Assembly (NCBI RefSeq): GCF_005221385.1
Contig: NZ_CP039904.1
Span: forward strand, 496,001 to 560,000
From: Agrobacterium tumefaciens
GTDB lineage: Bacteria > Pseudomonadota > Alphaproteobacteria > Rhizobiales > Rhizobiaceae
Direction: 5' to 3'
Length of the DNA stretch: 64,000 bases
The first letter of the stretch is position 1, and each line of letters opens with the position of its first letter. The notes under the pieces are model-generated. The model worked only from the letters and a program-made list of their open reading frames with translations. It did not search any database and was not told the origin of the DNA. This document shows positions 15,711 through 25,848 of this stretch, piece by piece. Position numbers and translations under genes: made by a program.

Positions 15711-16698
15711 ACTCATCCCACACAACGGCGGTTCTCAACACGGCCGAAATTGGTGCTGAAGAGACCAATCCCAAACCGAAAAAGCCGGAAGAAAAGGCCT
15801 GGCCTTATATCCATGCCCCGGATGCGCTTTCGGCCCGCTCCGTCTCCGTGCCGCGGCGCGGCCTGCGGCGGGAACTGAAAATCTTCCTCACCAATCCCAA
15901 CGTCATCGTCGGGCTGCTGTTTCTCGCGACCGTCATCGTCACCGCGCTGATCGCGCCATTGATCTATCCCGGTGATCCCCTGGAAATGGTGGCCCGCCCG
16001 TTCCTTTGGCCGGGCCAGAATGCGGCCTATCCGCTCGGCACCGATTCCATGGGCCGGGATGTTCTGGCCGGCATCGTGCATGGCGCGCGCATCTCGCTTA
16101 CCGTCGGTGTCGTGGCAACACTGATCGGGCTGACGATCGGCATCGCCGTCGGCGCCTTCGCCGGTTATTTCGGCGGCGTCATTGACGACATCCTCGTCAA
16201 GCTGATCGAAATCTTCCAGACATTGCCCAATTTCGTGCTCTTGGTGGTGCTCGTCGCCATCGCCCAGCCATCCGTCACCACGGTCACGTCAGCCATCGGT
16301 ATCATCACCTGGCCGCTCGTTGCACGTCTTACCCGTGCGGAATTCCGCGCCATCCGCGAGAAAGACTATGTGCTCGCCGCCCGCAGCCTGGGTTACGGCC
16401 ACGCGCGCATCGTATTTCAGGAAATCCTGCCCAATGCGCTGCCGCCGATCATCGTCACCTCCTCCGTCATGGTGGCGGGTGCGATCCTCATGGAAGCAGC
16501 ACTCTCCTTCATGGGGCTTGGCGATCCCAACCGTGTCTCCTGGGGGTCGATGATCGGTTCGGGCCGCGATGTCATCCGCACCGCCTGGTATCTGACCGCC
16601 CTTCCCGGCCTCGCCATCGTCTTCACCGTCATTTCGCTGAACCTCATCAGCGATGGTCTCAACGATGCGCTCAACCCCCGTTTTTCGGAGGAACGCCG

Positions 16699-16702
<4 letters not shown>
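15707..16702 (+). CDS. ABC transporter permease, DppC type
   Basis: A 331-residue permease. A long hydrophilic, lysine- and proline-rich N-terminus (about 60 residues) precedes the first helix, which is longer than in most DppC proteins. The typical [24 protein letters not shown] block and the EAA loop [25 protein letters not shown] are present. It pairs with the preceding DppB-like subunit to form the channel. Both junctions are 4-bp overlaps, so the four subunits are likely translated in a coupled way. Confidence 0.93.
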
Positions 16703-17674
<972 letters not shown>

Positions 17675-17697
<23 letters not shown>

Positions 17698-18610
17698 CCT
17701 GTCCACCCATTACACGGGCGGACGCGGAACCGTGCGTGCCGTCGATGACGTCTCGCTCGATATCGAGGCGGGCGAGACCGTGGCGCTGGTGGGTGAATCC
17801 GGCTGCGGCAAATCCTCGCTCGGCAAGTCACTGATGCGTCTGGTCGAACCGTCTTCCGGCCGGATCACCTTCAAGGGCGCCGATGTCACGGCAATGACGT
17901 CATCGCAACTGCGCGGCATCCGCCGCCGCATCCAGATGATCTTTCAGGACCCCTTCGCCTCGCTCAATCCCCGCCAGACGGTGCGCACCATCCTTACCGG
18001 GCCGCTGAAGGTGCACGGCATCGGCGACCGGCCGCGCCAGCGGGAGATTGTTGAAGCCATCGTCGCACAGGTTGGCCTGCCGGCTGACGCGCTCGACCGT
18101 TATCCGCATGAGTTTTCCGGCGGCCAACGCCAGCGCATCGGCATTGCCCGCGCGCTGGTTCTGGAACCGGAACTGGTGGTCTGCGACGAGCCGGTTTCGG
18201 CGCTCGATCTTTCGATACAGGCGCAAATCCTCAACCTTCTGGTGGAGATGAAAAAGCGGCTTTCGCTGTCCTATCTCTTCGTCTCCCATGATCTTTCCCT
18301 GGTACGCTATTTCTCCGACCGCGTGCTGGTCATGTATCTCGGCAAGATCGTGGAAAGCGCCCCGACATCGGAACTCTGGGCTTCTCCGAAGCATCCTTAT
18401 ACTCGCGCCCTTCTCGCTGCCGTTCCCGATCCCGCCCGCCGCAAGCAGGCGGCCCCCATTTCCGGCGATCTGCCCAGCCCGCACGATCCGCCATCCGGCT
18501 GCCGGTTTCACACCCGCTGCCCGCTCGCTACCGATCTCTGTCGCGAAAAAGCGCCGGATTACAGCCTTTTCGGCAAGAAACACGCCGTGGCCTGCCACCA
18601 TGCCCAATAA
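17675..18610 (+). CDS. ABC transporter ATP-binding protein, DppF type
   Basis: A 311-residue second ATPase subunit. Walker A is GESGCGKS, the Q-loop is MIFQDPFASLNPRQTVR, the signature is FSGGQRQRI, and Walker B is LVVCDEPVSALD. The C-terminal GCRFHTRCPLATDLC again carries the family cysteines. ATG at 17675 was chosen because AAGGAAG precedes it and the family begins there; the open frame continues upstream inside the previous gene. It is the last transporter gene, followed after 18 bp by an aldo/keto reductase. Confidence 0.93.
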
Positions 18611-18628
18611 CCTAAAGGAGCAACCATA

Positions 18629-19684
18629 ATGGTCGATTATCGCTATCTCGGACGCAGCGCGCTGAAAGTTTCACCGCTCAGCCTCGGCACCATGATGTTC
18701 GGAGGCCCGACGCCGGATGACGTGGCCTTCCGCATCATCGACAAGGCGCGCGAACAGGGCATCAACTTCATCGACACCGCCGATGTCTATCACGACGGCA
18801 AGTCTGAAGAGGTCGTTGGCCGCGGCATCAAGTCCACGCGCGATCACTGGGTTCTGGCGACGAAATTCGTCAATTCCCACACCAAGGGTCCGAACCTTGG
18901 CGGCCATTCGCGCAAATGGGTGATCGAGACGGTCGAGAATTCACTGCGCCGCCTCAACACCGACTATATCGATATTCTCTATTTCCACCGCGCCGTCTTC
19001 GATGCGCCGCTGGAAGAGCCAGTGCGCGCCATCGCCGATCTCATCCGCGCCGGCAAGCTGCGCTATTTCGGCGTGTCGAATTTCCGTGGCTGGCGTATCG
19101 CCGAAATTTCGCATCTGGCCGATCAGCTCGGCATCGACCGTCCCGTTGCCAGCCAGCCGCTCTACAATATCGTCAACCGCACGGCCGAAGCCGAGCAGCT
19201 GCCGGCAGCCAATCATTATGGTCTTGGCGTGGTGTCCTATTCGCCACTCGCACGCGGTGTGCTGACCGGCAAATATCAGCCGGGCGAACAGCCGGGCGCC
19301 GATACCCGCGTCGGCCGTGGCGACAAGCGCGTTCTGGAAACGGAATGGCGTCCGGAATCGGTTGAAATCGCCCAGAAGGTTGCGGCCCATGCCGCTTCGA
19401 AGGGCGTTTCGGCGGCGGATTTCGCGCTCGCCTGGGTGCTGAACAACAAGTTCGTCACCGCCGCCATCACCGGCCCGCGCACCGAAGAACATTGGAACGG
19501 CTATATCCGCGCCCTCGATGTGAAGATCGATGCCGAAGATGAAGCGCTGGTCGACAGCCTTGTGACGACAGGCCATCCCTCCACGCCCGGCTTCAACGAT
19601 CCGAGCCATCCCGTCGAAGGCCGCGTGCCGCGCAATCTCGAGCCCGCACCCCGCCCGGCGCTCAAGCCACGCGCGGTCGCCTGA
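18629..19684 (+). CDS. Aldo/keto reductase
   Basis: A 351-residue (beta/alpha)8 NADPH oxidoreductase with a complete catalytic tetrad: Asp49 and Tyr54 in FIDTADVYHDGKSE, Lys79 in ATKF, and His120 in ILYFH. It would reduce an aldehyde or ketone. A plausible task is the carbonyl product left when a monooxygenase dealkylates a thioether or sulfonate. That is inference from its place between the transporter operon and a DszC-like oxygenase. The proline-rich C-terminus (residues about 325-351) is a family-variable tail. Confidence 0.9.
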   Translation: MVDYRYLGRSALKVSPLSLGTMMFGGPTPDDVAFRIIDKAREQGINFIDTADVYHDGKSEEVVGRGIKSTRDHWVLATKFVNSHTKGPNLGGHSRKWVIETVENSLRRLNTDYIDILYFHRAVFDAPLEEPVRAIADLIRAGKLRYFGVSNFRGWRIAEISHLADQLGIDRPVASQPLYNIVNRTAEAEQLPAANHYGLGVVSYSPLARGVLTGKYQPGEQPGADTRVGRGDKRVLETEWRPESVEIAQKVAAHAASKGVSAADFALAWVLNNKFVTAAITGPRTEEHWNGYIRALDVKIDAEDEALVDSLVTTGHPSTPGFNDPSHPVEGRVPRNLEPAPRPALKPRAVA

Positions 19685-19700
19685 TCGTCCAGACGAACAC

Positions 19701-19726
19701 GCCTGCGGCGCGATTGTGCCGCAGGC
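19701..19726. other. Perfect hairpin between aldo/keto reductase and DszC-like gene
   Basis: GCCTGCGGC (19701-19709), an 8-nt loop, and GCCGCAGGC (19718-19726). No U-tract follows, so it is more likely an RNA-stabilising or processing element than a terminator. Confidence 0.4.
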
Positions 19727-19753
19727 CCTCACATCCGTTCAGGGAAAACCGCA

Positions 19754-20992
19754 ATGTCCAATCCGAAACTACAGACAACCACCACCGATAATTCCGGCGT
19801 GCCGAGCCGGGACGAGATTCTGGCCCGGGCAAAGGACATTGCGGCTATCGCGGCCAAGGATGCCGCCCGCCGCGAACGCCAGCGGGAACTTCCTTTCGAT
19901 ATCTTCGCCCTTATCAAGGAGGCAAAGATCGGCACGCTGCGCGTTCCCGAAGCCAAGGGCGGACCGGGCGGCTCGATTGCCGACTATATCGAAGTACTGA
20001 TGATCCTCGGCGAAGCCGACAGCAATATTCCGCACGCGCTTCGCAGCCATTTCAATTTCACCGAAAACCTCGCTCTGGCCCCTATCGAGCTGGAGGACCG
20101 ACGGCATCTCGAACATGTGCTTGCCGGCAAACTCTTCGCGGGCGCCAGCACTGAACAGGGCACCAAACGCCCCGGCGAAATCACCACGCGTCTAAGCGCC
20201 GACGGCGACCGCTACCGGCTGAACGGCCGCAAATGGTATGCGACCGGCACTGCCTTTGCCGATTTCGGTACCTTCAGCGCCATCGGTGACGACGAACAAC
20301 CGATCGGCGTGCTCATTCCGCTCGATCGCGCCGGCATCACCATTCTCGACGACTGGGACAGCATGGGCCAGCGCATGACGGCAAGCGGCGGGGTGCTACT
20401 TGAGAATGTCGAGGTCCTGCCGCATGAGCTGACGACCCGCAAGCTCGGCACCCAGATCGGCCGCCACAGCTCGGCCATGCGGCAGCTGCATCTTGCCGCT
20501 TCGGCCGCTGGCGCTGTTCAGGGCGCGCTGAATGACGGTGTCGATTATGTTCTGCGCCAGGCGCGCACCACGCTTCACAGCGCTGCCGAAACCGCCAATC
20601 AGGATCCGTTCGTGCAGAAGATGCTCGGCGAAATCAGCGCCGGTGCCTTCGCGGTGAAGACCCTGATCCGCGAAGCGGCGAGAACGCTCGACCGCACCGC
20701 TGCGGCCTTCGCCACCGGGGACGAAGAGGCGATAGAGGCGGCCCTGCTGGAAGGCTCGCTCGCCACGGCCCGTACCCAGATCATCGCCTCGCAGCTTTCT
20801 TTGACGGTCGCCACCAATCTTTACGAACTCGGCGGCGGCTCGGCGACATCGAGCGATCGGAATTTCGACCGCCACTGGCGCAACATCCGCACTGTCTACA
20901 ATCACAATCCGCTCGCCCACAAGGCGAGGGTGATCGGTGACTATTACCTGAACGGCACCACGACGCATCTCCGGGAAGGCCGGGTGTTCTGA
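19754..20992 (+). CDS. DszC-like FMNH2-dependent monooxygenase (ACAD fold)
   Basis: A 412-residue protein close in layout to dibenzothiophene monooxygenase DszC and thermophilic TdsC. Features are SHFNFTENLA in the helical N-terminus, YRLNGRKWYATGTAFADF in the beta domain, and DSMGQRMTASGGVLLENV. The conserved end FDRHWRNIRTVYNHNPLAHKARVIGDYYLNG replaces the catalytic Glu region of dehydrogenases. DszC oxidises thiophene sulfur to the sulfone with FMNH2; the sulfur substrate here is unknown. It is in the same direction as the transporter and AKR genes and is followed by a LysR regulator 37 bp later. Confidence 0.88.
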   Translation: MSNPKLQTTTTDNSGVPSRDEILARAKDIAAIAAKDAARRERQRELPFDIFALIKEAKIGTLRVPEAKGGPGGSIADYIEVLMILGEADSNIPHALRSHFNFTENLALAPIELEDRRHLEHVLAGKLFAGASTEQGTKRPGEITTRLSADGDRYRLNGRKWYATGTAFADFGTFSAIGDDEQPIGVLIPLDRAGITILDDWDSMGQRMTASGGVLLENVEVLPHELTTRKLGTQIGRHSSAMRQLHLAASAAGAVQGALNDGVDYVLRQARTTLHSAAETANQDPFVQKMLGEISAGAFAVKTLIREAARTLDRTAAAFATGDEEAIEAALLEGSLATARTQIIASQLSLTVATNLYELGGGSATSSDRNFDRHWRNIRTVYNHNPLAHKARVIGDYYLNGTTTHLREGRVF

Positions 20993-21029
20993 CCATGCGG
21001 AAGATGCAGGCGGCAAAGGAGGGACAGCA

Positions 21030-22001
21030 ATGAGAACGGAGTTTGTTGCTCCCGCCGGGAGCCGGGCGGCTTTTCGCCTGCCCACACTTTCCCGGCTGCC
21101 ACCGCTGACCGCCTTGCGCGCTTTTGTGGTGGCCGCCCGCCACGCCAGCTTCTCGCGGGCGGCGGAGGAGCTGCATGTCTCGACCGCGGCAATCGGCCAG
21201 CAGGTGAGAATTCTCGAAACCCATCTCGGCCAGCCGCTTTTCAGCCGCCAGCGCGGTGAATTGTTGCTGACCGATGCCGGCAATGCGCTTTATCCCGGCC
21301 TTGCGGACGCCTTCGAGACCATGATCGGCAGCCTTTCCGACCTGATGGTTTCGAACGCCCGACCGCAGCTGAAGGTGCTGGCCGAAGGCTGTTTTGCCGC
21401 CCGCTGGCTGGCTCCGCGGCTGGGCAGCATCGTTCCGGCACTCGGCGACGTCGAGCTTTCGATCGAATCCCTTGAAAGCGAAACCATCGACCTCACCCAT
21501 TTCGATGCCGATTGCGCCATCGTCGCCACTCATGCGCAAATCCCGGGCTTCATTCAAGAGCCGCTTTTCGCCGACACGGTCAGCGCCGTCTGCACCCCGG
21601 ATTTCGCGGCCCGCCATGCGCTTGCAGACGAACCGGAGCGGTTGCGAAATTTCGGTTTTGCGATGTTGCGTGGCAATGGCGTGGACCCCGCCTTCGAATG
21701 GGCAAACTGGCTTCGCGCCTGCCGCATTCCGCTCAGGCTTTCTGCCACCGGCCCCCGCTTTTCACGCCAGACCGCGCTGATAGAGGCGATTTTATCCGGC
21801 CACGGCATCGGCCTCGTGCGCCATTCGCTGATTTCGGAAGATTTGAAAAACGGCCGGCTGATCGCTCCTTTTGGCTCACCGCAGCCGACCGCCAGCCGTT
21901 ATCACCTGCTGACCAGTCCCGACAGGCGGCGGCTGCCGGAGGTCGCATCTCTACTCGCTTTGTTGCGCGAGGATATGCGCTCTCTCGAGGCCGCCGCCTG
22001 A
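21030..22001 (+). CDS. LysR family transcriptional regulator
   Basis: A 323-residue regulator with a 25-residue lead before the helix-turn-helix (LTALRAFVVAARHASFSRAAEELHVSTAAIGQQVRILETHLGQPLF). A GcvA-like substrate domain follows, with LIEAILSGHGIGLVRHSLISEDL near the end. AAAGGAGG precedes ATG at 21030. LysR proteins such as CysB, Cbl and SsuR govern sulfur-source use; the GcvA-like effector domain leaves the inducer open. It stands between the DszC-like and a convergent NtaA-type oxygenase gene (16-bp gap). It probably controls the surrounding transporter and oxygenase genes. Confidence 0.9.
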   Translation: MRTEFVAPAGSRAAFRLPTLSRLPPLTALRAFVVAARHASFSRAAEELHVSTAAIGQQVRILETHLGQPLFSRQRGELLLTDAGNALYPGLADAFETMIGSLSDLMVSNARPQLKVLAEGCFAARWLAPRLGSIVPALGDVELSIESLESETIDLTHFDADCAIVATHAQIPGFIQEPLFADTVSAVCTPDFAARHALADEPERLRNFGFAMLRGNGVDPAFEWANWLRACRIPLRLSATGPRFSRQTALIEAILSGHGIGLVRHSLISEDLKNGRLIAPFGSPQPTASRYHLLTSPDRRRLPEVASLLALLREDMRSLEAAA

Positions 22002-22017
22002 ACACGCCCGTCCCACC

Positions 22018-23370
22018 TCAGGCGCGCTCCCTTTGCAGCTCCTGGGCCGCATAGATGTTTTCAGGCCGTGGCAGGCCATAATGGTCGCGCAGCGTATCGC
22101 CCTCATAGTCCTCGCGGAACAATCCGCGCCGCTTCAGGATCGGCACTACCTCGTCCACGAAGATATCGAACCCGCCATTCAGCCATGGCGGCATGATGTT
22201 GAACCCATCGGCAGCGCCCTCGCGGAACCAGGTCTCTATCCAGTCCGCCACCTGTTCCGGCGTTCCGGAAATAACCTTGTGGCCGCGCCCGCCGGCAAGC
22301 CGGTGCAACAATTGCCGGATCGTCGGATTTTCCCGGTCTATGACATCAAGAACCAGCTGATGGCGGCTGCTATCCGCCTGAGCGCGTGTCGCCTCGACGG
22401 CCTCAATCGGCAGCGGCTGGTCAAGATCGGCCGATGAAAGATCGATACCGGTGATGCGCTGCAATTGCCCGAGCGAAAAGGCAGGCTGGATGAGATCGTT
22501 GAAGGAGGCCTCAAGTTTGCGCGCCTCCTCTTCGGTTGACGCAATGAAGGGGCTGATGCCCGGCAGGATTTTTACATGGGCGGGATTACGCCCCGTGGCC
22601 GCGACACGTCGCTTGATGTCAGAATAAAAAGACCGCGCACTCTCCAGAGTCTGATGCGCGGTAAAGATTGCCTCGGCATAGTGAGCCGCAAAACCACGGC
22701 CCTCCTCCGAGGAGCCCGCCTGAACATAGACCGGCCGGCCCTGTGGTGAACGGGGTACATTCAGCGCGCCCCGCACCCGATAAAATTCGCCATCGTGATT
22801 GACGGGGTGGATGCGGTCTGTCTCGGCAAACAGACCGCTCTCCTTGTCGGCGACGATGGCATCGTCTTCCCAGCTATCCCAGAGCTTCGTCACCACATCG
22901 ACGAACTCGATGGCCTGACGGTAACGATCGGCATGCGGCGGGTGCTTTTGCAGATTGAAGTTGCCGGCTGCGGCATCGGCCGAGGTCGTGACGATGTTCC
23001 AGCCCACGCGCCCGCCGCTGATATGATCGACCGAGGCAAACAGCCGGGCAAGATTATAAGGCTCATAATAGGTGGTGGAGGCCGTTGCAATGAAGCCGAT
23101 CTTTTCCGTGACGGCGGCAAGCGCCGAAAGCATGGTGATCGGTTCCAGGCGATGGCGGGCGGCATAGCGGATATTGGCGTCCAGCACCGGCGCATCGGCA
23201 AAGAAGATGGCGTCCAGCTTCGCCGCCTCGGCCTTGCGGGCAATATCCTGATAGAGCGTGATATCGGTGACGCGGTGGGGCTCCGAGTCCGGATGCCGCC
23301 AGGCCGCCTCATGATGTCCACCCGGATAGATGAAGGCGTTGAGAACCAGCTTTTCGGATTTTCTGCTCAT
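22018..23370 (-). CDS. LLM flavin monooxygenase, NtaA/DszA type
   Basis: A 450-residue FMNH2-dependent monooxygenase with the family start LVLNAFIYPGGHHEAAWRHP, then GRVGWNIVTTSADAAAGNF, and NVPRSPQGRPVYVQAGSSEEG. DszA of this family opens the sulfone ring of dibenzothiophene sulfone to a sulfinate. ATG at 23370 follows AGAGG by 8 nt. It is last in the operon DUF3088, binding protein, LLM, and convergent with the LysR gene. With the DszC-like enzyme at 19754 it could form consecutive oxidation steps, an inference from proximity. Confidence 0.9.
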   Translation of the reverse strand: MSRKSEKLVLNAFIYPGGHHEAAWRHPDSEPHRVTDITLYQDIARKAEAAKLDAIFFADAPVLDANIRYAARHRLEPITMLSALAAVTEKIGFIATASTTYYEPYNLARLFASVDHISGGRVGWNIVTTSADAAAGNFNLQKHPPHADRYRQAIEFVDVVTKLWDSWEDDAIVADKESGLFAETDRIHPVNHDGEFYRVRGALNVPRSPQGRPVYVQAGSSEEGRGFAAHYAEAIFTAHQTLESARSFYSDIKRRVAATGRNPAHVKILPGISPFIASTEEEARKLEASFNDLIQPAFSLGQLQRITGIDLSSADLDQPLPIEAVEATRAQADSSRHQLVLDVIDRENPTIRQLLHRLAGGRGHKVISGTPEQVADWIETWFREGAADGFNIMPPWLNGGFDIFVDEVVPILKRRGLFREDYEGDTLRDHYGLPRPENIYAAQELQRERA

Positions 23371-23423
23371 GGAAATGACCTCTTTTTCGCTCTGATGCGG
23401 CTTGAAACCGAAGGCAAGGCGGC

Positions 23424-25019
23424 TCACGCCTCCTTCGTCACCCAGGCTTTGGCGAGATTGCCGCTGAGACCTTCGGCCCCCGTCGCGTAATCCTTGATGC
23501 GGACGCTGCCGACAACCGGCTGGATGGGAGAGACGAGATTGATGACGGGAAGATCTTTCGCGATAACGGCCTGAAATTCCTTGAAGAAGGCAGCGCGTTT
23601 TTCGATATCCGGCTCCACCGCCGCTGCTTCCAGTAGCCGGTCCACTTCGGGATTGGCGTAGTGGCTGGCATTGGAGAATGGCAGGCCGATCTTGAAATTC
23701 TTGCTCCAGTAGACACGTTGGACACCGGCTGTTGGATCGAAGGTATTGGAAAGGGATTCAACCGACAGGTCCCAGGCGCGGTCGGTATAGACTACCTTCA
23801 CATAGGTGCCGAAATCGAATTTCTGGATATCCGCCTCAATGCCGATCTTCGACAGCGCCTGCGCGATGAAATCCGAATAGGTCTGCGGATTGAACGGGTT
23901 GGTGGTAACCCGGAGCTTGAAGCGCTTGCCGCCATCCTTGCGCGGGAAACCGGCCTCATCCAGCAGCTTTTCAGCCTGTGCGACATCGAACTTGGCGAAA
24001 CCGATATCCGGATTGTGGAACTTCGCAAGGCCGGGGCTGATCGGCGTCGGCGATGGCACGGCGTAACCATAAAGCACGGTATCTATGAGCGCCGGAACAT
24101 CGATGGCATGGGCAATGGCCTGCCTGACCTTCAATTCCTTGAGATATTCATTCTCAAGGTTGATCACCAGCTGGTTCTGCTGGCCGGCATAGGCATAGAT
24201 GCGGTCATCCACCCTCAGTGTCGGGATGGATTTCAGCCGTTCCAGATCGGCAAGCGCGACCGGGTTGGGGCCGATGTCCCCTTCCCCGGTTTCCAGCGCC
24301 GCAGCGCGTGCGCCCGCATCGTTGATGAGGCGGATGATGACGCGGTCAAGATAAGGGCGCGGCGCGTCCCAGTAGTCCGCATTCTTCTCCAGAAGAATAT
24401 GGCTGCCCGGCACCCATTCCTTCAGCACGAAGGGGCCACTGCCGATGATCTGGGCGGGTTTCGGATTATCGGTCGGCTTGAAGGTCTCGAAGATGTGCTT
24501 TGGCACAACGGGCGATTCCGAGGAGGCAAGCGCGGTGATCAGGCCCGGTGCGGGTTTGGAAAGCTTCACCTTCGCAACCAGCGGATCGGAGGTATCGACA
24601 CTCTCGACATGCGAGAACGTCGCCCGGCCGCGCGGATGGGCTTCCTTCAGCCGCAGGATGGAAAACTCCACATCCGCCGATGTCACTGGTTTGCCGTCAT
24701 GGAACTTCGCATTCGGCTGCAGATGGAAGACATATTCCAGCCCGTCGGCCGAAACGCTCCATTCCTTCGCAAGACTCGGCTGGGGCGATAGCTCGTAATC
24801 ATAGGTCAGAAGCCCATCGTAAATCTTTGAGCCGATGAACTGCGGGCCACCCGCGCTGGTATTGATGGCCACGAGCTGGGTCGGTTCAGGGAAATACACG
24901 ATCTTGAGTGTGCCACCCGAAACGGGCTCTTCGGCAGCGGCAAAAGAACCGCCCGGAAGCGCCACGAATGCGCCGGCGGCAAGTGCAATCTTATGAAACT
25001 GGCGTCTGGAAATGGTCAT
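23424..25019 (-). CDS. ABC transporter substrate-binding protein, family 5
   Basis: A 531-residue family-5 binding protein with a twin-arginine signal (MTISRRQFHKIALAAGAFVALPGGSFA). Typical blocks are IYDGLLTYDYELSPQPSLAKEW and NAKFHDGKPVTSADVEF. It is very similar in design to 12844-14451 (both continue PVSGGT after the signal). It has no permeases or ATPases of its own, and so may feed the transporter at 14721-18610. It is followed after 53 bp by the NtaA/DszA-type oxygenase. Confidence 0.9.
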   Translation of the reverse strand: MTISRRQFHKIALAAGAFVALPGGSFAAAEEPVSGGTLKIVYFPEPTQLVAINTSAGGPQFIGSKIYDGLLTYDYELSPQPSLAKEWSVSADGLEYVFHLQPNAKFHDGKPVTSADVEFSILRLKEAHPRGRATFSHVESVDTSDPLVAKVKLSKPAPGLITALASSESPVVPKHIFETFKPTDNPKPAQIIGSGPFVLKEWVPGSHILLEKNADYWDAPRPYLDRVIIRLINDAGARAAALETGEGDIGPNPVALADLERLKSIPTLRVDDRIYAYAGQQNQLVINLENEYLKELKVRQAIAHAIDVPALIDTVLYGYAVPSPTPISPGLAKFHNPDIGFAKFDVAQAEKLLDEAGFPRKDGGKRFKLRVTTNPFNPQTYSDFIAQALSKIGIEADIQKFDFGTYVKVVYTDRAWDLSVESLSNTFDPTAGVQRVYWSKNFKIGLPFSNASHYANPEVDRLLEAAAVEPDIEKRAAFFKEFQAVIAKDLPVINLVSPIQPVVGSVRIKDYATGAEGLSGNLAKAWVTKEA

Positions 25020-25059
25020 GTCTGTCTCCGAAAAATCCGATATGCGAGGGAGCGGCAAC

Positions 25060-25398
25060 TCAATGCAGCTGCGGGAACCCGTGGCGCTCGGCGAGGGTTT
25101 GCAAAATGCGTTTGGTGTCCTGAATGAAGTGCGTGTCGCCCTTTGCAGCAGCGTCAGCGGGCGCCTCGCCGGCAAAGACGAATAGCGGCAGCGACTGGTT
25201 TTCCTCCCCCACGGCGGCGATGATCGCCTCTCGCGGACGCTGAAAACCGACCCGGCGGATATCGATCTGCGCCGCTAGGTCTGGAAAGGCGGCAAGCAGT
25301 CCCTCGATCTGGTTACAATGCGGGCAGACGAAGCGGACACCGGGGTGTTTCGGATCCTCAAATCCGGGGGCGATCAAAAAAAGTGTATCCTTGGCCAT
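25060..25398 (-). CDS. DUF3088 family protein, thioredoxin-like
   Basis: A 112-residue protein with the DUF3088 pattern DTLFLIAPGFEDPKHPG, VCPHCNQIEGLLAAFPDLA and EENQSLPLFVF. The CPHC pair in the second motif resembles a thioredoxin-like redox site. The biochemical role of the family is unknown. The start is uncertain: ATGs exist at 25398, 25407 and 25410, none with a strong ribosome site, and 25398 best fits the family. It precedes the binding-protein gene on the same strand by 40 bp. A redox or sulfur-relay role in the sulfur island is possible but unproven. Confidence 0.78.
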   Translation of the reverse strand: MAKDTLFLIAPGFEDPKHPGVRFVCPHCNQIEGLLAAFPDLAAQIDIRRVGFQRPREAIIAAVGEENQSLPLFVFAGEAPADAAAKGDTHFIQDTKRILQTLAERHGFPQLH

Positions 25399-25644
25399 GG
25401 CATCCATCATTTGTGGGTGAGATTTCCTGCTCACAGTGCAGGCAGCCAAAGCGTGGGTCCAGAAAGCAATTCTTGCTTTGAAACGAAGAATTGCTTTGCG
25501 CTAAATTATTGATGAAATTGATTTTTCCGAAATTTTAACGCATGGCATCGCTGTTTCGCCCGATCTGTTTCGTGCGCAAAGTTTTTCCCTGAAACGGGCT
25601 TGCCGCGCGAAGGTGCAAACAGGATGGAGGGTGGGTTTCGACAA

Positions 25645-25671
25645 TAAAAAACCCGGCAGAATTGCCGGGTT
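25645..25671 (-). terminator. Intrinsic terminator of the 32124-25849 operon
   Basis: AACCCGGCA (25650-25658), loop GAAT, TGCCGGGTT (25663-25671). On the minus strand the stem runs into a T-rich tract (six T). It lies 178 bp downstream of the binding-protein stop. Confidence 0.85.
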
Positions 25672-25705
25672 CTGGTGAGATGCTGTTGGCGTAAAACCTC
25701 TCCTT

Positions 25706-25793
25706 CGTCATGCTCGGGCCTGTCCCGAGCATCTGCGAGCTACCAGGTCAGGATGCCCTGGTAGATCCTCGGTACAAGACCGAGGATGACGTC
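25706..25793. repeat. Palindromic intergenic repeat element
   Basis: Three successive hairpins: GCTCGGG/CCCGAGC, CTACCAGG/CCTGGTAG, and ATCCTCGGT/ACCGAGGAT. They are bordered by CGTCAT and ATGACGTCG. The reverse complement of the right end (CGACGTCATCCTCGG) recurs at 63967-63981. The layout matches the dispersed palindromic elements of Rhizobiales genomes. The other part of 25399-25848 holds only the terminator. Confidence 0.75.
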
Positions 25794-25848
25794 GAATATG
25801 GAGGAAAGTTCGCCGCTACTCTCGCTGCACAGGACGCCGGGTTCGCCC

